A stretch of DNA of 6,223 bases from Burkholderiaceae bacterium (GTDB taxonomy: Bacteria > Pseudomonadota > Gammaproteobacteria > Burkholderiales > Burkholderiaceae_C). The stretch lies in NCBI GenBank assembly GCA_029864165.1, contig JAOTTZ010000123.1, forward strand, positions 1 through 6,223, written 5' to 3'. This document shows positions 5,670-6,223 of the stretch, one piece after another. Position 1 is the first letter of the stretch, and the number at the start of each line of letters is the position of its first letter. The notes beneath the pieces were generated by a model. The model was not told the DNA's origin, made no database searches, and saw nothing but the letters and a program-made list of their open reading frames with translations. A program made the position numbers and the translations under genes.

Positions 5670-6223
5670 ATGAGAAAAAAAATTCCTGTTGAACAACTGC
5701 GTTTGGGCATGCACGTGCATGAGTTCTGCGGGTCCTGGTTGAACCACCCCTTTTGGCGCACCAAGTTCACCCTGACCGACACAAAAGAGCTGAACACTGT
5801 TCAGAGTTGCGGCATGACGCATTGTTGGATAGACACCGACCGTGGCCTTGACGTTGCCGAGCCGGCGACTGAGCCTGTGGCGAATGCCGCCGCCCAGGCA
5901 CCGCCGCCCGCGCCACCCGTGGTCGCGAAGACGCTGGCCGAGTCAGTCGCCATGTCTGACGAGCTCAAGCAGGCGGCTGCCGTGTGTCAGCGCTCGAGGC
6001 AGGCCGTGGTCGACATGTTCAGCCAAGCTCGGATGGGTTTGGCGGTGAATTCAGAGAATTGTTTGCCGCTGGTGGAGGATATTGCGATGTCGGTGTCACG
6101 CAACTCGGCAGCACTGATCAGCTTGGCGCGGCTGAAAACACACGATGACTACACCTATATGCACTCGGTGGCAGTGTGCGCGCTGATGATTGCGCTGGCG
6201 CGGCAACTCGGGCTGGACGAAGC
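5670..6223 (+). CDS. HD-GYP domain protein with DUF3391-like N-terminus, 3'-partial
   Basis: This is a predicted cytosolic c-di-GMP phosphodiesterase, which would linearise and degrade c-di-GMP. The frame opens at ATG 5670 and runs without a stop to the window end, giving 184 complete codons. The N-terminus (KIPVEQLRLGMHVHEF, then SWLNHPFW, residues 4-29) is the DUF3391 pattern common in front of HD-GYP domains in betaproteobacteria. An Ala/Pro-rich linker spans about residues 63-87. The HD-GYP domain begins near residue 155 with HDDYTYMHSVAVCALMIALA, where His165 is the first conserved histidine. The HD pair and the GYP motif lie beyond the window, so catalytic integrity cannot be judged. 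No Shine-Dalgarno sequence precedes the ATG; the nearest purine block, GAGG at 5651-5654, is 15 bases away. A run of eight A at 5675-5682 follows the start codon. It is divergent from the GGDEF gene. Confidence 0.9.
   Translation, partial: MRKKIPVEQLRLGMHVHEFCGSWLNHPFWRTKFTLTDTKELNTVQSCGMTHCWIDTDRGLDVAEPATEPVANAAAQAPPPAPPVVAKTLAESVAMSDELKQAAAVCQRSRQAVVDMFSQARMGLAVNSENCLPLVEDIAMSVSRNSAALISLARLKTHDDYTYMHSVAVCALMIALARQLGLDE

Noticed and set aside
5601..5822. 73-codon minus-strand open frame
   Set aside because: It is antisense to the DUF3391 region of the HD-GYP gene, which explains the coding signal.

Overview
The window most resembles chromosomal core DNA of a betaproteobacterium, probably order Burkholderiales and possibly Comamonadaceae-like. 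This rests on moderately high GC content judged by eye, the bamC then MBL-hydrolase gene pair, a short-type ArgG followed by a small conserved-looking gene, and an HD-GYP protein with a DUF3391-type N-terminus. The taxonomic call is inference from remembered gene content and protein style, not from a search. I see no mobile element, CRISPR array, tRNA or rRNA.

Left part (1-1890, plus strand): the 3' portion of bamC, an outer-membrane assembly lipoprotein gene cut by the window start, is followed after 99 bp by a complete YycJ/WalJ-like metallo-beta-lactamase-fold hydrolase gene. A 12-bp perfect hairpin at 1910-1937 closes this unit and also faces the convergent unit coming from the right.

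Middle part (1994-5365, minus strand): transcription runs right to left through a membrane-bound GGDEF diguanylate cyclase gene, argG (argininosuccinate synthase), a small 164-aa protein of unknown function, and a 110-aa Ala/Pro/Asp-rich lipoprotein with a 21-bp tandem repeat. The argG/small-gene junction carries two hairpins, a U-tract and a strong Shine-Dalgarno sequence. It is the most structured non-coding spot in the window and could be an attenuator or a translational switch.

Right part (5366-6223): a roughly 300-bp divergent region separates the diguanylate cyclase from a plus-strand HD-GYP phosphodiesterase gene that runs off the window end. A c-di-GMP-making enzyme and a probable c-di-GMP-degrading enzyme therefore sit head to head and could be controlled together.

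Most of the window is ordinary housekeeping DNA. I did not find a clearly new system. The items most worth a second look are the argG downstream leader, the divergent c-di-GMP pair and the repeat-bearing lipoprotein.
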